DNA from: Wolbachia endosymbiont of Diaphorina citri
Lineage (GTDB): Bacteria; Pseudomonadota; Alphaproteobacteria; Rickettsiales; Anaplasmataceae
Length of the DNA stretch: 64,000 nt
Direction: 5' to 3'
Assembly (NCBI RefSeq): GCF_013096535.2
Contig: NZ_CP051265.2
Coordinates: forward strand, 1,116,001 to 1,180,000
Below, one piece after another: positions 28,159 to 35,875 of the stretch (position 1 is the first letter of the stretch; the number at the start of each line of letters is the position of its first letter). Under the pieces are notes generated by a model. That model saw only the letters and a list, made by a program, of their open reading frames with translations, had not been told where the DNA came from and ran no database searches. Position numbers and translations under genes: made by a program.

Positions 28159-28200
28159 ATCGCTTAAGAGTATACAAAGAAAGTTAATAATTTTATAATA

Positions 28201-28229
28201 TTGACTTAGTAATTAAAATCCTATATAAT
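28201..28229 (+). promoter_or_regulatory. Near-consensus sigma-70 promoter
   Basis: TTGACT at 28201-28206, 17 bp, then the perfect TATAAT at 28224-28229. This is one of the two best promoter matches in the window. Initiation would fall near 28236, leaving a leader of about 22 nt before the first ATG of the following gene. Confidence 0.7.
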
Positions 28230-28257
28230 GTATTAGTTCATAAGTTGGTCTGTTCAT

Positions 28258-29214
28258 ATGACTAGTATTACAGGCACTAAGTTTTTTTTAAAAAGATCCA
28301 AAGGTAAAAAAGGTGCTAAAATGGAAGATTTTTTCTGGGATTTTTGGCCAACAGTTGATGAAGAAGTCAGAAAAGAAAGAGAGGAAGAAAAAAGCAAAAA
28401 GCTCGAACAAGAACTATTAACACTAAAAAAAAGAGAGCTACATAGGAAATGTGTATCATTGGTAACAATGGTTCCATTTGCATTATTGATGGCAATTGAG
28501 CTCGAAAAAACATGTAGCGATCAGGTATTACTTGGCCTTATAAGCAGCTCATTAGGCCATACTATATTACCTTTCACAGTCTTATCCCTTATTTGCACGC
28601 TATATTTAATTTATAATAATAGAAAAATAGCACAAAAAGAACGAGAATTGGAGAATATTGAAAGTGGGAAAACAGTAGAAAAAGAAAAGAGAGACCTTCC
28701 TTGTACCGTTGATGATTACTTTAACTATGCTGATGCTGCTTTAGTTACATTAGTTATTGTGGCTAGCATAGTAGGTGAAGCATTGGAGCAAGGAATAATA
28801 GGAGACGTAGCTTTTTCAATTTCTAGTCTATTTTACTTTGTAGCGAATGCTACTTTCTGCTATCGCGAGTACAAGAAAAGTAAAAAATATGAAGTAGAAA
28901 AAGAGCAAGACTTTGATGAGAAGTTTGAAAAAAAGACAAGCAATATGTCTTCAGCTAAGTTAATGCTCGCTGGTTCTTCTTTATTACTAATCAGGAAAAT
29001 AATATTGATTTCTGGAGTAGCATTAGCATCATCTGCTGTTGGGCCTGCTTTAGGTCTGGTAGGTATTGCTCTTTTGATGGTAGGAAGTGGATTGATCACA
29101 CATTCTTATAGTAGAAAGCTAGAGAACGTAGAAGTGAGTGGAAAGGGTGTTGCAATAGGTGGTGGTGCGAGCAATATAGGTAATGGTGGCCAAGAGACGC
29201 TTTTCGTTCGATGA
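28258..29214 (+). CDS. Hypothetical multi-spanning membrane protein with charged N-terminus
   Basis: The 318-residue product is not recognised. After a charged N-terminal helix (EEVRKEREEEKSKKLEQEL, about residues 33-51) there are five or six membrane segments, grouped at about residues 65-120, 158-200 and 240-285, and a glycine-rich C-terminal tail (GKGVAIGGGASNIGNGG). The first ATG is used because a near-consensus promoter lies 29 bp before it; an alternative ATG at 28321 has AAGG before it and would remove 21 residues. It may be an inner-membrane protein limited to Wolbachia. Confidence 0.7.
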   Translation: MTSITGTKFFLKRSKGKKGAKMEDFFWDFWPTVDEEVRKEREEEKSKKLEQELLTLKKRELHRKCVSLVTMVPFALLMAIELEKTCSDQVLLGLISSSLGHTILPFTVLSLICTLYLIYNNRKIAQKERELENIESGKTVEKEKRDLPCTVDDYFNYADAALVTLVIVASIVGEALEQGIIGDVAFSISSLFYFVANATFCYREYKKSKKYEVEKEQDFDEKFEKKTSNMSSAKLMLAGSSLLLIRKIILISGVALASSAVGPALGLVGIALLMVGSGLITHSYSRKLENVEVSGKGVAIGGGASNIGNGGQETLFVR

Positions 29215-29281
29215 TAATGCCAAAAATTTGTTTATTTAGGTAATATTTAGTCTATACTTTATTTTGATCAAAAAAAATCTT

Positions 29282-29968
29282 ATGTATAAGACTTTAATCA
29301 TATGCTTTTTTCTTCTGACTTGCCCCTTCACGCAGTTATATGCGAATGATCTTGAACACACTGAAACTGAACTATATGAGGAGGCAGTTAAGCTTTATGA
29401 TCAGAAAAAATATAAGCAAGCTATTAGAGCATTTCAAAAGATAGAGGATTTGTATCCTTTATCTTATTGGGCAATGAAAGCAAAATTATTATCTGGAGTT
29501 TCTTACTATAATATGGGTAACTACAGCAGTGCTGCAAGTGATATGGATGATTATATATACGTTTATCCAAATGGTGAAGATTTGCCATATGTATATTACT
29601 TAAGAGTATTATCTTATTACATGCAAATTAATAAAGTGCAGCTTGGGCAACAAATTGCATATAAAACTTTAGAGCTAGCTACTGAATATATTAATCTTTT
29701 TCCGAATAGCGAATATATAGAAGAGATCAAAGAAAAAGAAAAATTAATCACAGAACATATATCAAAAAAAGAGTATTCTATTGGTGAATTTTACCTAAAG
29801 CGTGGTGAATATTTAGCAGCAATTAAGCGTTTTCAAGATATGATAAGCAATAAAGATTCTAAATATTCTTCTAGAGTTATTAGTTATTTAATAACAGCTC
29901 ACTTAGCTCTTGGCCTTGACTTAGAAGCTGAGCAGTATGAAAATATGTTAGTAGAAGGGGTGAATTAG
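29282..29968 (+). CDS. bamD: Outer membrane assembly lipoprotein BamD
   Basis: The product (228 residues from the ATG at 29282; a TTG lies six codons upstream) has a signal peptide with LLTC, a possible but imperfect lipobox, and then TPR-like repeats. ELYEEAVKLYDQKKYKQAI and FYLKRGEYLAAIKRFQDMI are the BamD helices; the family normally reads FQxxxxxYPxS, here FQKIEDLYPLS. BamD is the essential partner of BamA in outer-membrane protein insertion. yebC follows after 7 bp. Confidence 0.88.
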   Translation: MYKTLIICFFLLTCPFTQLYANDLEHTETELYEEAVKLYDQKKYKQAIRAFQKIEDLYPLSYWAMKAKLLSGVSYYNMGNYSSAASDMDDYIYVYPNGEDLPYVYYLRVLSYYMQINKVQLGQQIAYKTLELATEYINLFPNSEYIEEIKEKEKLITEHISKKEYSIGEFYLKRGEYLAAIKRFQDMISNKDSKYSSRVISYLITAHLALGLDLEAEQYENMLVEGVN

Positions 29969-29975
29969 TTTTCTT

Positions 29976-30716
29976 ATGGCTGGTCATTCACAGTTTTCAA
30001 ATATAAAATATCGAAAAGGTGCTCAGGATGCAAAGCGCTCGCAAAAATTTACGAAGCTCATTAGGGAAATAACAGTTGCTGCAAAACAAGGGCTGCCTGA
30101 TCCCGAACTCAATCCACGTCTTCGCTCTGCTATCTTTGCTGCGCGAAAGGAAAATCTACCAAAAGATAAAATAGAAACAGCAATAAAAAATGCAGCTGGT
30201 AACGTTGCTGGAGAAAGTTATGAAGAAATACAATATGAAGGCTGCGGACCTTCTGGTACTGCACTTATTGTTCATGCTCTGACAAATAATCGCAACCGAA
30301 CTGCTTCTGAGATACGTTATATCTTTTCTCGCAAAGGCGGTAATTTGGGAGAAACAGGAGGTGTGAGTTACCTTTTCGATCATGTAGGCTTAATTGTCTA
30401 TAAAGCAGAGGATATGAATTTTGAAGATTTATTTAACTATGGAATTGAATTAGAAGTATTGAATGTTGAGGAAAATGACAAAGAAGGATTACACGTTATA
30501 ACTTGTGAAATAAAAGATTTTGGTAAAGTACGCGATGCCTTTTATGCAAAATTCGGAGAACCAGAACTTGCTCGTCTTTCATGGCAGCCAAAAGATCTGA
30601 TTGAAATTAGCGATAAAGAGTTGATTGATAAATTATCTGCATTGGTTGAAGAATTAGAAGATAATGATGATGTACAGTATGTGGAAGGTAATTTTACTTT
30701 TGTTGATGCTGTTTAA
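29976..30716 (+). CDS. yebC: YebC/PmpR family transcriptional regulatory protein
   Basis: The 246-residue product begins MAGHSQFSNIKYRKGAQDAKR, with Q in place of the usual KWANI region, and has NLPKDKIETAIKNA, YEGCGPSGTALIVHALTNN and the C-terminal EELEDNDDVQYVEGNF. The family binds DNA or acts in translation, depending on the species. It is between bamD and the M23 peptidase gene, whose ATG directly abuts the stop. Confidence 0.93.
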   Translation: MAGHSQFSNIKYRKGAQDAKRSQKFTKLIREITVAAKQGLPDPELNPRLRSAIFAARKENLPKDKIETAIKNAAGNVAGESYEEIQYEGCGPSGTALIVHALTNNRNRTASEIRYIFSRKGGNLGETGGVSYLFDHVGLIVYKAEDMNFEDLFNYGIELEVLNVEENDKEGLHVITCEIKDFGKVRDAFYAKFGEPELARLSWQPKDLIEISDKELIDKLSALVEELEDNDDVQYVEGNFTFVDAV

Positions 30717-31658
30717 ATGATGAAGCTGATTGTATTTATGCTGCTCTTTATCTTACCGTTATATACCGCTGAAACATCAACAGATCTTGCACAGCCATTC
30801 CAGCATGGAATCAGAAAAAAAAAAGCTACTTTGACGACAGAAAGTGATAGAAAGTTGTTATTCATATCCAGTACCATAAAATCTTCCTTTTTTGCCACGG
30901 AAGGGTTGGCGCCAAATACATTGGTGAAATTGATCAACATATATAAAGATTTCGGTGTTGATTTTAAAAAAGACATTGTGCCGAAGAGTAAATTGGAGGT
31001 TCTTTTTGAGAGATTGCCTAATAATCAGAAGACTGAAGAAAAAATTTTATATGCTTCACTGACAATAAACAAGAAAGCTATTAGTTTATATCATTATAAA
31101 TCGCAAGATGGTAAAGAAAGGTATTTTAATAAAGAAGGAATAAGCTTAAAAAATGGCGAAATTTTTGCAAATCCTTTAAATGGAGATTATCGCATATCCT
31201 CAAAATTTGGCAATAGAAAGCATCCTGTTCGCGGTAAAATTGCTTTTCACAAAGGAGTGGATTATGCAGCTAAACTTGGCACTCCCATATACGCTGCTGC
31301 AGAGGGTGTGATAGAATATATAGGAAAGAATGGTGGCTATGGAAATTACATCAAAATAAAACACAAAAATGAATATTCAACCTGTTACGCGCATATAAGC
31401 AAATTTAGTGGCGATATAAAGTTAGGCTCTAAAGTAAAGCAGGGGCAGATCATCGCTTATGTTGGTAGCACTGGTGTTGCAACAGGACCTCATTTACATT
31501 ATGAAGTTATATATAATGGTAAACATATTGATCCGCTTACGATAGCTCATGGCAATGAGATAAAGTTGTCTGATCGTGAATTAAGAGAGTTTAAATTATT
31601 TGTAAGTAAGGTAGATGAAATAATCGGCAGAGAGGGTGCAAGTGAAAAAGAAGTTTAA
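30717..31658 (+). CDS. M23 family (LytM) metallopeptidase
   Basis: The 313-residue product has a signal peptide (about residues 1-17) and a C-terminal LytM domain with both zinc motifs: HKGVD (H178, D182) and HLH (H259, H261), plus GGYGNYIKIKH and GSTGVATGPHLHYE. Such enzymes cut peptide bridges of peptidoglycan, and some only activate amidases; the intact ligands argue for a real hydrolase. The coding region just after the signal peptide (30794-30814) resembles the intergenic palindromic repeat. It follows yebC without a gap. Confidence 0.92.
   Translation: MMKLIVFMLLFILPLYTAETSTDLAQPFQHGIRKKKATLTTESDRKLLFISSTIKSSFFATEGLAPNTLVKLINIYKDFGVDFKKDIVPKSKLEVLFERLPNNQKTEEKILYASLTINKKAISLYHYKSQDGKERYFNKEGISLKNGEIFANPLNGDYRISSKFGNRKHPVRGKIAFHKGVDYAAKLGTPIYAAAEGVIEYIGKNGGYGNYIKIKHKNEYSTCYAHISKFSGDIKLGSKVKQGQIIAYVGSTGVATGPHLHYEVIYNGKHIDPLTIAHGNEIKLSDRELREFKLFVSKVDEIIGREGASEKEV
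30794..30814. repeat. Repeat-like palindrome inside the M23 peptidase gene
   Basis: GCCATTCCAGCATGGAATCAG resembles the intergenic palindromic repeat GTCATTCCAG...CTGGAATCCAG, most closely the short copy at 34319-34339. It is in frame and encodes QPFQHGIRK shortly after the signal peptide, where the M23 domain has not started. A chance match is possible. Confidence 0.35.
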
Positions 31659-31665
31659 AGACAAT

Positions 31666-32577
31666 ATGGATAAGAATACGATAAACGATAGAAATTTGAG
31701 TCAAATTCGGTTTTTTCCTGCATTAATACTAGCGGTAATAGTAATGGCAATACCGTTATCACTACTTGCGATGTATGATACTCTGGCTTTAATACACAAT
31801 AGCCTGGTTTCAATGGATGGTACTGCTTTAGTATTAATAATCCCATTTGTGATCCTATTCGTGATCCTATTCATAATTTTACCTACAGGGTTTTTTATCA
31901 ATCATCCTAATGAAGCAAGAGTGATAGAATTTTTTGGTCATTATATTGGAACTTATTTTAAACCAGGAATGTTTATCACAATCCCATTTACAAACAAACA
32001 TGTCATTTCTCTAAAATTTCAAAATATCAATACAGAAAAAATTAAAGTTAATGATGCTAATGGAAGTCCGATAGAGATTTCAGTAGTAATTGTTTGGAGA
32101 GTGAGCAGTCCTGCGAAGGCATATTATAATGTTAATAATTATCATGATTTTGTTTTTGTGCAAAGTGACTCGGTAATTAGAGAACTGGCAAGTAATTATC
32201 CGTATGATAGCGAAAATGATGAAGAATCTTTGCGTAAAAACTCTGACAAAATTTCAAATGAATTGCGGTCAATGCTACAACAAAGATTGAATATTGCTGG
32301 AATTGAAATTGCAGAAGCAAGAATATCGCATTTGGCCTATTCATCTGAGATTGCACAAGCAATGCTGAGGCGTCAACAAGCGCATGCTATCACCTCTGCA
32401 AGAAAGCATATAGTGCAAAATGCAATAGGAATTATCGAAGAAGTAATAGCCCATTTTGAAAAAAATAAAAGCTTACAATTGGATGGAAAACAAAAGGTTC
32501 AATTGATAAACAATTTGCTAGTTGCTCTGATCTCTGAGCAAGATGCACAACCGACGATTAGCTTGGATAATAATTAG
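31666..32577 (+). CDS. SPFH/band-7 domain membrane protein
   Basis: The product (303 residues from the ATG at 31666; a GTG at 31642 has the better GAGGG ribosome-binding site but overlaps the M23 gene) has two N-terminal membrane segments (about residues 13-37 and 45-70), then an SPFH domain with NEARVIEFFGHYIGTYFKPGM and RVSSPAKAYYNVNNYHDFV, and a helical C-terminus. SPFH proteins form large rings that organise membrane microdomains and regulate proteases. It is larger at the N-terminus than HflK or HflC. It ends the bamD-yebC-M23 cluster. Confidence 0.86.
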   Translation: MDKNTINDRNLSQIRFFPALILAVIVMAIPLSLLAMYDTLALIHNSLVSMDGTALVLIIPFVILFVILFIILPTGFFINHPNEARVIEFFGHYIGTYFKPGMFITIPFTNKHVISLKFQNINTEKIKVNDANGSPIEISVVIVWRVSSPAKAYYNVNNYHDFVFVQSDSVIRELASNYPYDSENDEESLRKNSDKISNELRSMLQQRLNIAGIEIAEARISHLAYSSEIAQAMLRRQQAHAITSARKHIVQNAIGIIEEVIAHFEKNKSLQLDGKQKVQLINNLLVALISEQDAQPTISLDNN

Positions 32578-32654
32578 CATAGAAGCCGATTGGGTTTCAT
32601 GAATGCAAGTCACTGTTAATTTCTTGATTAATAGACTAAATGATGTTATAAATT

Positions 32655-32748
32655 ACACGCATTAGGGGTGCTCTAAAAAAGCTGAGAGTACATAAAGTAC
32701 AACCCTTTGAACCTGATCTTGTTAAAACAAACGTAGGAAAATGTATGT
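32655..32748 (+). promoter_or_regulatory. TPP riboswitch (THI element)
   Basis: The invariant THI-box segments are present in order: AGGGGTGC at 32664, GCTGAGAG at 32681, ACCCTTTGAACCTGATC at 32702 and CGTAGGAAAA at 32732. The element ends directly at the ATG (32745) of the SemiSWEET-like gene. A closing helix can form between 32655-32663 (ACACGCATT) and 32740-32748 (AATGTATGT), with one mismatch, so the start codon itself would be paired when TPP is bound; AGGA of the ribosome-binding site is just inside. This indicates control of translation start. Confidence 0.93.
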
Positions 32749-33029
32749 ATATAAATATTGAAGAATGCTTTGGCTTCATCGCGTTCATTACATCTCTTAT
32801 TGGGTTATTGCCTCAAGTATATAGAGCATATATCACAAAACTTACTCGTGACGTATCGATGCTAATGTTGGTGAATTATCTTATTTGTTCATCATCTTGG
32901 CTTATTTACGGTATTTGTCAGGGTTTAACTTTTGTGATACTCAGTAATATTGCTGGATTAGTGATCAGTATAATATCAATTGTTCAAAAATGTTACTACG
33001 ATGCAAAAACTGCACGAAGCGTTTTATAA
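32745..33029 (+). CDS. SemiSWEET/PQ-loop membrane protein, candidate thiamine transporter
   Basis: The 94-residue product has three membrane segments and the PQ motif of SemiSWEETs: P23 and Q24 in GLLPQVYRAY, followed by LTRDVSMLMLVNYL (N44 in the second helix) and WLIYGI (W52). SemiSWEETs work as dimers and known members carry sugars. Here the gene stands directly behind a TPP riboswitch and overlaps the gene for thiamine pyrophosphokinase, so thiamine is the likely substrate. The related PnuT family, also SWEET-like in fold, imports thiamine. Family call from the sequence, substrate by context. Confidence 0.8.
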   Translation: MYINIEECFGFIAFITSLIGLLPQVYRAYITKLTRDVSMLMLVNYLICSSSWLIYGICQGLTFVILSNIAGLVISIISIVQKCYYDAKTARSVL

Positions 33030-33681
33030 CCATATGCTACATTGTAGCGTGGAGCAAGAATATCGTTCTATTGTAGTATTAAATGGAGAAATACCTGATT
33101 CATCGTTTTTTAAACAAGATATACCTGTTATTGCTGTAGATGGAGGGGCAAATAAGCTTCTATCAATTGGCGTAAAACCTGATCTTGTAATAGGAGATTT
33201 GGATAGTATAAATCCGAATTTACGTGCTAATTTAAATACAGTATATCTACCTGATCAAGATTATTGCGACTTTTCTAAAGCAATGGCTCACTTAAAAACA
33301 GTAAAGTTATTGCCATCAATAGTAACGGGTATTACTGGAGGAGCAATTGATCATATACTACAAAATATTAACGTTTTTTTAAGTACAGATAGTATCTTTT
33401 ACACCCCTATACCTCCTATGGTAGGTTGCATTCTACAAAAAGGTATGACACATTTTTCTTCCCTGCAAAAAAATACTAAAATATCCTTGCTTGGTATACC
33501 AAGAGCTCAACTGTCAACTAAAGGATTAAAATGGGAACTGTACCTTAGTAACCTTGCTTTTCCAGGAAAGAATTCTTGCTTTAATCGAAGTTTAGGCAAT
33601 GAGTTATCTATAGAAATACACAGTGGCGTGTGTTTAGCAATGATATATTTAGAAGCAGTAAATGATGATGGTGTGTATTGA
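33001..33681 (+). CDS. thiN: Thiamine pyrophosphokinase
   Basis: The enzyme converts thiamine and ATP to thiamine pyrophosphate and AMP. AVDGGANKLLSIGVKPDLVI and GDLDSI near residue 50-70 and DYCDFSKAM near residue 93 are the conserved phosphate- and metal-binding blocks; TGGAIDH is the thiamine side. The product has 226 residues from the ATG at 33001, which lies within the preceding gene by 29 bp; an ATG at 33034 would start just after that gene and cannot be excluded. It is the second gene of the TPP-controlled unit. Confidence 0.92.
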   Translation: MQKLHEAFYNHMLHCSVEQEYRSIVVLNGEIPDSSFFKQDIPVIAVDGGANKLLSIGVKPDLVIGDLDSINPNLRANLNTVYLPDQDYCDFSKAMAHLKTVKLLPSIVTGITGGAIDHILQNINVFLSTDSIFYTPIPPMVGCILQKGMTHFSSLQKNTKISLLGIPRAQLSTKGLKWELYLSNLAFPGKNSCFNRSLGNELSIEIHSGVCLAMIYLEAVNDDGVY

Positions 33682-33761
33682 GTTAAAACATTAAGAAAAA
33701 AAAAGTAGAAAAACCGTGTTAACACTAATTATAAAAACTACAGGCGCCTGTTATTAGCTAA

Positions 33762-33963
33762 AGTAAAGGTCAAGTATCTGGAATTCTAGACATAAAATCC
33801 TCCTGTATAAAAAAGATTCAGAATGTACACACAACAGATGTGGCTGAATTTTTATTGAAAAATTGGTTAAAAGGTCTGCAGACCGAGATAGATTTTGAGC
33901 TCTCTAAATATCTCTACCATCATTATAATGGCATCTTGAATATGCGGAAGCAATTTTTTCATT
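33762..33963 (+). pseudogene. Possible decayed coding fragment
   Basis: A stop-free run of about 66 codons has protein-like composition, with segments such as TTDVAEFLLKNWLKGL and DFELSKYLYHHYNG, but has no usable start codon and follows a stop. I do not recognise it. It may be the remains of a gene lost from this spacer, or a chance open frame. Confidence 0.3.
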
Positions 33964-34105
33964 AAAATAAAAAATTTTATTCTACAGCGAATAAAAAGGA
34001 GTTTGCTAATTTTCATACTGATCGGATTTCACTACTCAAACCTAGAAACTTTAATGTATCAAGGTATTTGTTCAGGGGAATGTGCAAGCCAATGCTCCCT
34101 TTTTT

Positions 34106-34140
34106 GTCATTCAAGTAGTCTTTTCTTGTCATTCAGGTAG
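34106..34140. repeat. Two tandem half-sites GTCATTCAAGTAG / GTCATTCAGGTAG
   Basis: GTCATTCAAGTAG at 34106-34118 and GTCATTCAGGTAG at 34128-34140 are direct repeats, 22 bp apart, of the module that also forms the arms of the inverted repeat at 25454-25507. Confidence 0.6.
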
Positions 34141-34149
34141 CTCCTTATT

Positions 34150-34178
34150 GTCATCCCAGTGCTTGACACTGGGATCCA
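34150..34178. repeat. Palindromic repeat, CCCAGTG-type copy
   Basis: The 29 bp are identical to 23609-23637 and are repeated in reverse orientation at 34234-34262. Each copy is itself a hairpin. Confidence 0.88.
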
Positions 34179-34233
34179 CTCTTTCGTAATCTCATCAATA
34201 AAAACTTAGGATTACTTTTGTACCCAAAATTTC

Positions 34234-34262
34234 TGGATCCCAGTGTCAAGCACTGGGATGAC
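34234..34262. repeat. Palindromic repeat, CCCAGTG-type copy, inverted
   Basis: This is the exact reverse complement of the copy at 34150-34178. The two copies flank 55 bp and could form one long stem-loop. Confidence 0.88.
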
Positions 34263-34318
34263 ATTGTCTTGAATGGGAATCGTTTCGTAATACACCAAAG
34301 GTTGTGCACCAAAAGAGC

Positions 34319-34339
34319 GTCATTCCAGTCTGGAATCCA
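34319..34339. repeat. Palindromic repeat, short copy
   Basis: GTCATTCCAGTCTGGAATCCA has the arms of the family but lacks the usual central 9-10 bases, as if deleted at the hairpin tip. Confidence 0.6.
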
Positions 34340-34406
34340 TTATACTCCGTAAATTTAATTGGTTTCATGACATCAACTTTTGCATTCCAGTTATGCAAGA
34401 AATCTA

Positions 34407-35390
34407 TTATATAATATTATTATCACCCTCTTGATAGTTTGTTAGCTCCTCTCCTCCTGAGTTACTTGGTGTAATTATTTGATCAGATTCAGTTGATGGT
34501 TCATCAGATCCAAACAACCATGAAAAAAAACCACCAAAAAATGATGCAATTAAAGAAAAGGGCTTCATAATTATATTAAGCAAATTATCAAAAAAAGAGC
34601 TCGGCTGTTCTTCATTTGTTGATGATTCACTTCGTGGATTAACACCATTTTGTGTAAGTGCTATGTCAATAGAATGTCCATTATCAGCATCTTCAATTTG
34701 TACATCACTGACTTCTTCTACAATGATTTCCTGTGATTTTTCCTCTACTTGTATCACTGGTTGCACATTACCTTCTTGCTCAGTATCTTCCTCTTGATCT
34801 CCTTCACTATCTGTCGATGCTGAACTGTCATCAGTTTTTTCTATGATTTGTAATAATAGAGCTTTTATTTCTTCTGTTTTAGCTAAATCAAAAGGAGTTT
34901 TTTCATCCTTGTCTTTTACATTGATATCGATTCCGTCTACTGCTAATAGAATTTTTACTATTTCTATATGACCATTTTTAGCAGCATAATGTAAAGGGGT
35001 CTCTCCATAATTATCTTTTATATTAACACTCGCTTTTTTGCCTAATAGAGTGTTTAATATCTCTATATGACCTCTTTCAGCAGCCCAATGTAAAGTAGTC
35101 TTTCCAAAACTATCTTTTTCTGAAACACTAATTTGTTCTGCTGTTAGTAGCGCTTTTACTATACCTTCACGACCATTTGCAGCAGCAAAATATAGTGCTG
35201 AAAAATACCTATCAACGTCGACTTGTTCTGCTGTTAGTAGCGCTTTTACTACACCTTCATAACCATTTTCAGCAGCCAAGCCTAGTTCCTCAGAAAGTGT
35301 TTTAATATCTATTCCTTTTGTTCTTAATAATACTTTTACTACGCCTTCATGGCCATTTCTAGCAGCAAAACGTAATGCTTGAGGATACAT
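34407..35390 (-). pseudogene. Ankyrin-repeat protein, C-terminal part of a frameshifted gene
   Basis: This part continues the repeats of the upstream piece: five to six ankyrin repeats (GHEGVVKVLL, GREGIVKALL, TTLHWAAERGHIEI, ETPLHYAAKNGHIEI), then an acidic, disordered linker of about 90 residues, and near the C-terminus a hydrophobic stretch IIMKPFSLIASFFGGFFSWLF that could insert into a membrane. The ATG at 35390 is internal to the original frame. Restoring one A to the run at 35402-35406 would join both parts into a protein of about 463 residues. Ankyrin proteins of this type are candidate T4SS effectors. Confidence 0.82.
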
Positions 35391-35797
35391 GCTAATATCG
35401 ATTTTTCTGCTGTTAATAACACTTCTACTAAACTTTCATGACCATTTTGAGCAGCCAGCCATAAAGAAGTCATTCCACTAAAACTTTCTACTCCATTAAC
35501 ATCTGCTCCTCTCTTCAATAAAATTTCTACTACATCTTCATGTCCTTCCATAGCAGCAAAGAGTAGAGGAGTTATGTCTAGAAATGCTACTGAATTAACA
35601 TTTGCTCCTTTCTTTAATAGAATTTCTACTATCTCTTTATGGCCTTTTTCAGCAGCCCAGTGTAAAGGAGTCTTTTCATAAACGTCTTTTGCATTAACAT
35701 CTGCCCCTTCGTTTATTAGATGCTTTACTTTATCAATATCACCTCTTTCAGCAGCATTAAGTAGCTTAGAATCTATATCTCTGACTGAATAATTCAT
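35339..35797 (-). pseudogene. Ankyrin-repeat protein, N-terminal part of a frameshifted gene
   Basis: The 152-residue frame has four canonical ankyrin repeats (TPLHWAAEKGHKEIVEILLKKG, in two parts, is the best). After the fourth repeat it reads LLTAEKSILACILKHY and stops. Reading with one extra A gives LLTAEKIDISMYPQALRFAARNGHEG and enters the downstream part in perfect repeat phase, so a one-base deletion in an A-run (A5 at 35402-35406, - strand) broke the gene. The first ATG has AAGTG before it. Whether the piece is still translated is unknown. Confidence 0.82.
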
Positions 35798-35875
35798 TTA
35801 ACACTTCTCTATAAAATTGCATTACTATAGTAAGGTAATTAATAATTCATGAAATCTGGGTTGTAGAAATAATGA

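Larger units (their letters stand above)
33682..34406. other. 725-bp intergenic region with repeats and a decayed frame
   Basis: No intact gene is seen. The left part has a start-less open stretch (33762-33963), and the right part (34106-34400) holds a cluster of palindromic repeats, including an inverted pair of identical 29-bp copies. The DNA separates the convergent ends of thiN and the ankyrin gene. Confidence 0.6.

Noticed and set aside
23468..34339. CRISPR array from the spaced repeats
   Set aside because: Copies are few, irregularly spaced, in both orientations and self-palindromic, with no cas genes.
35402..35406. Programmed frameshift in the ankyrin gene
   Set aside because: There is no slippery heptamer or downstream stem, and the A5 run is short for slippage; a simple deletion or assembly error explains it better.
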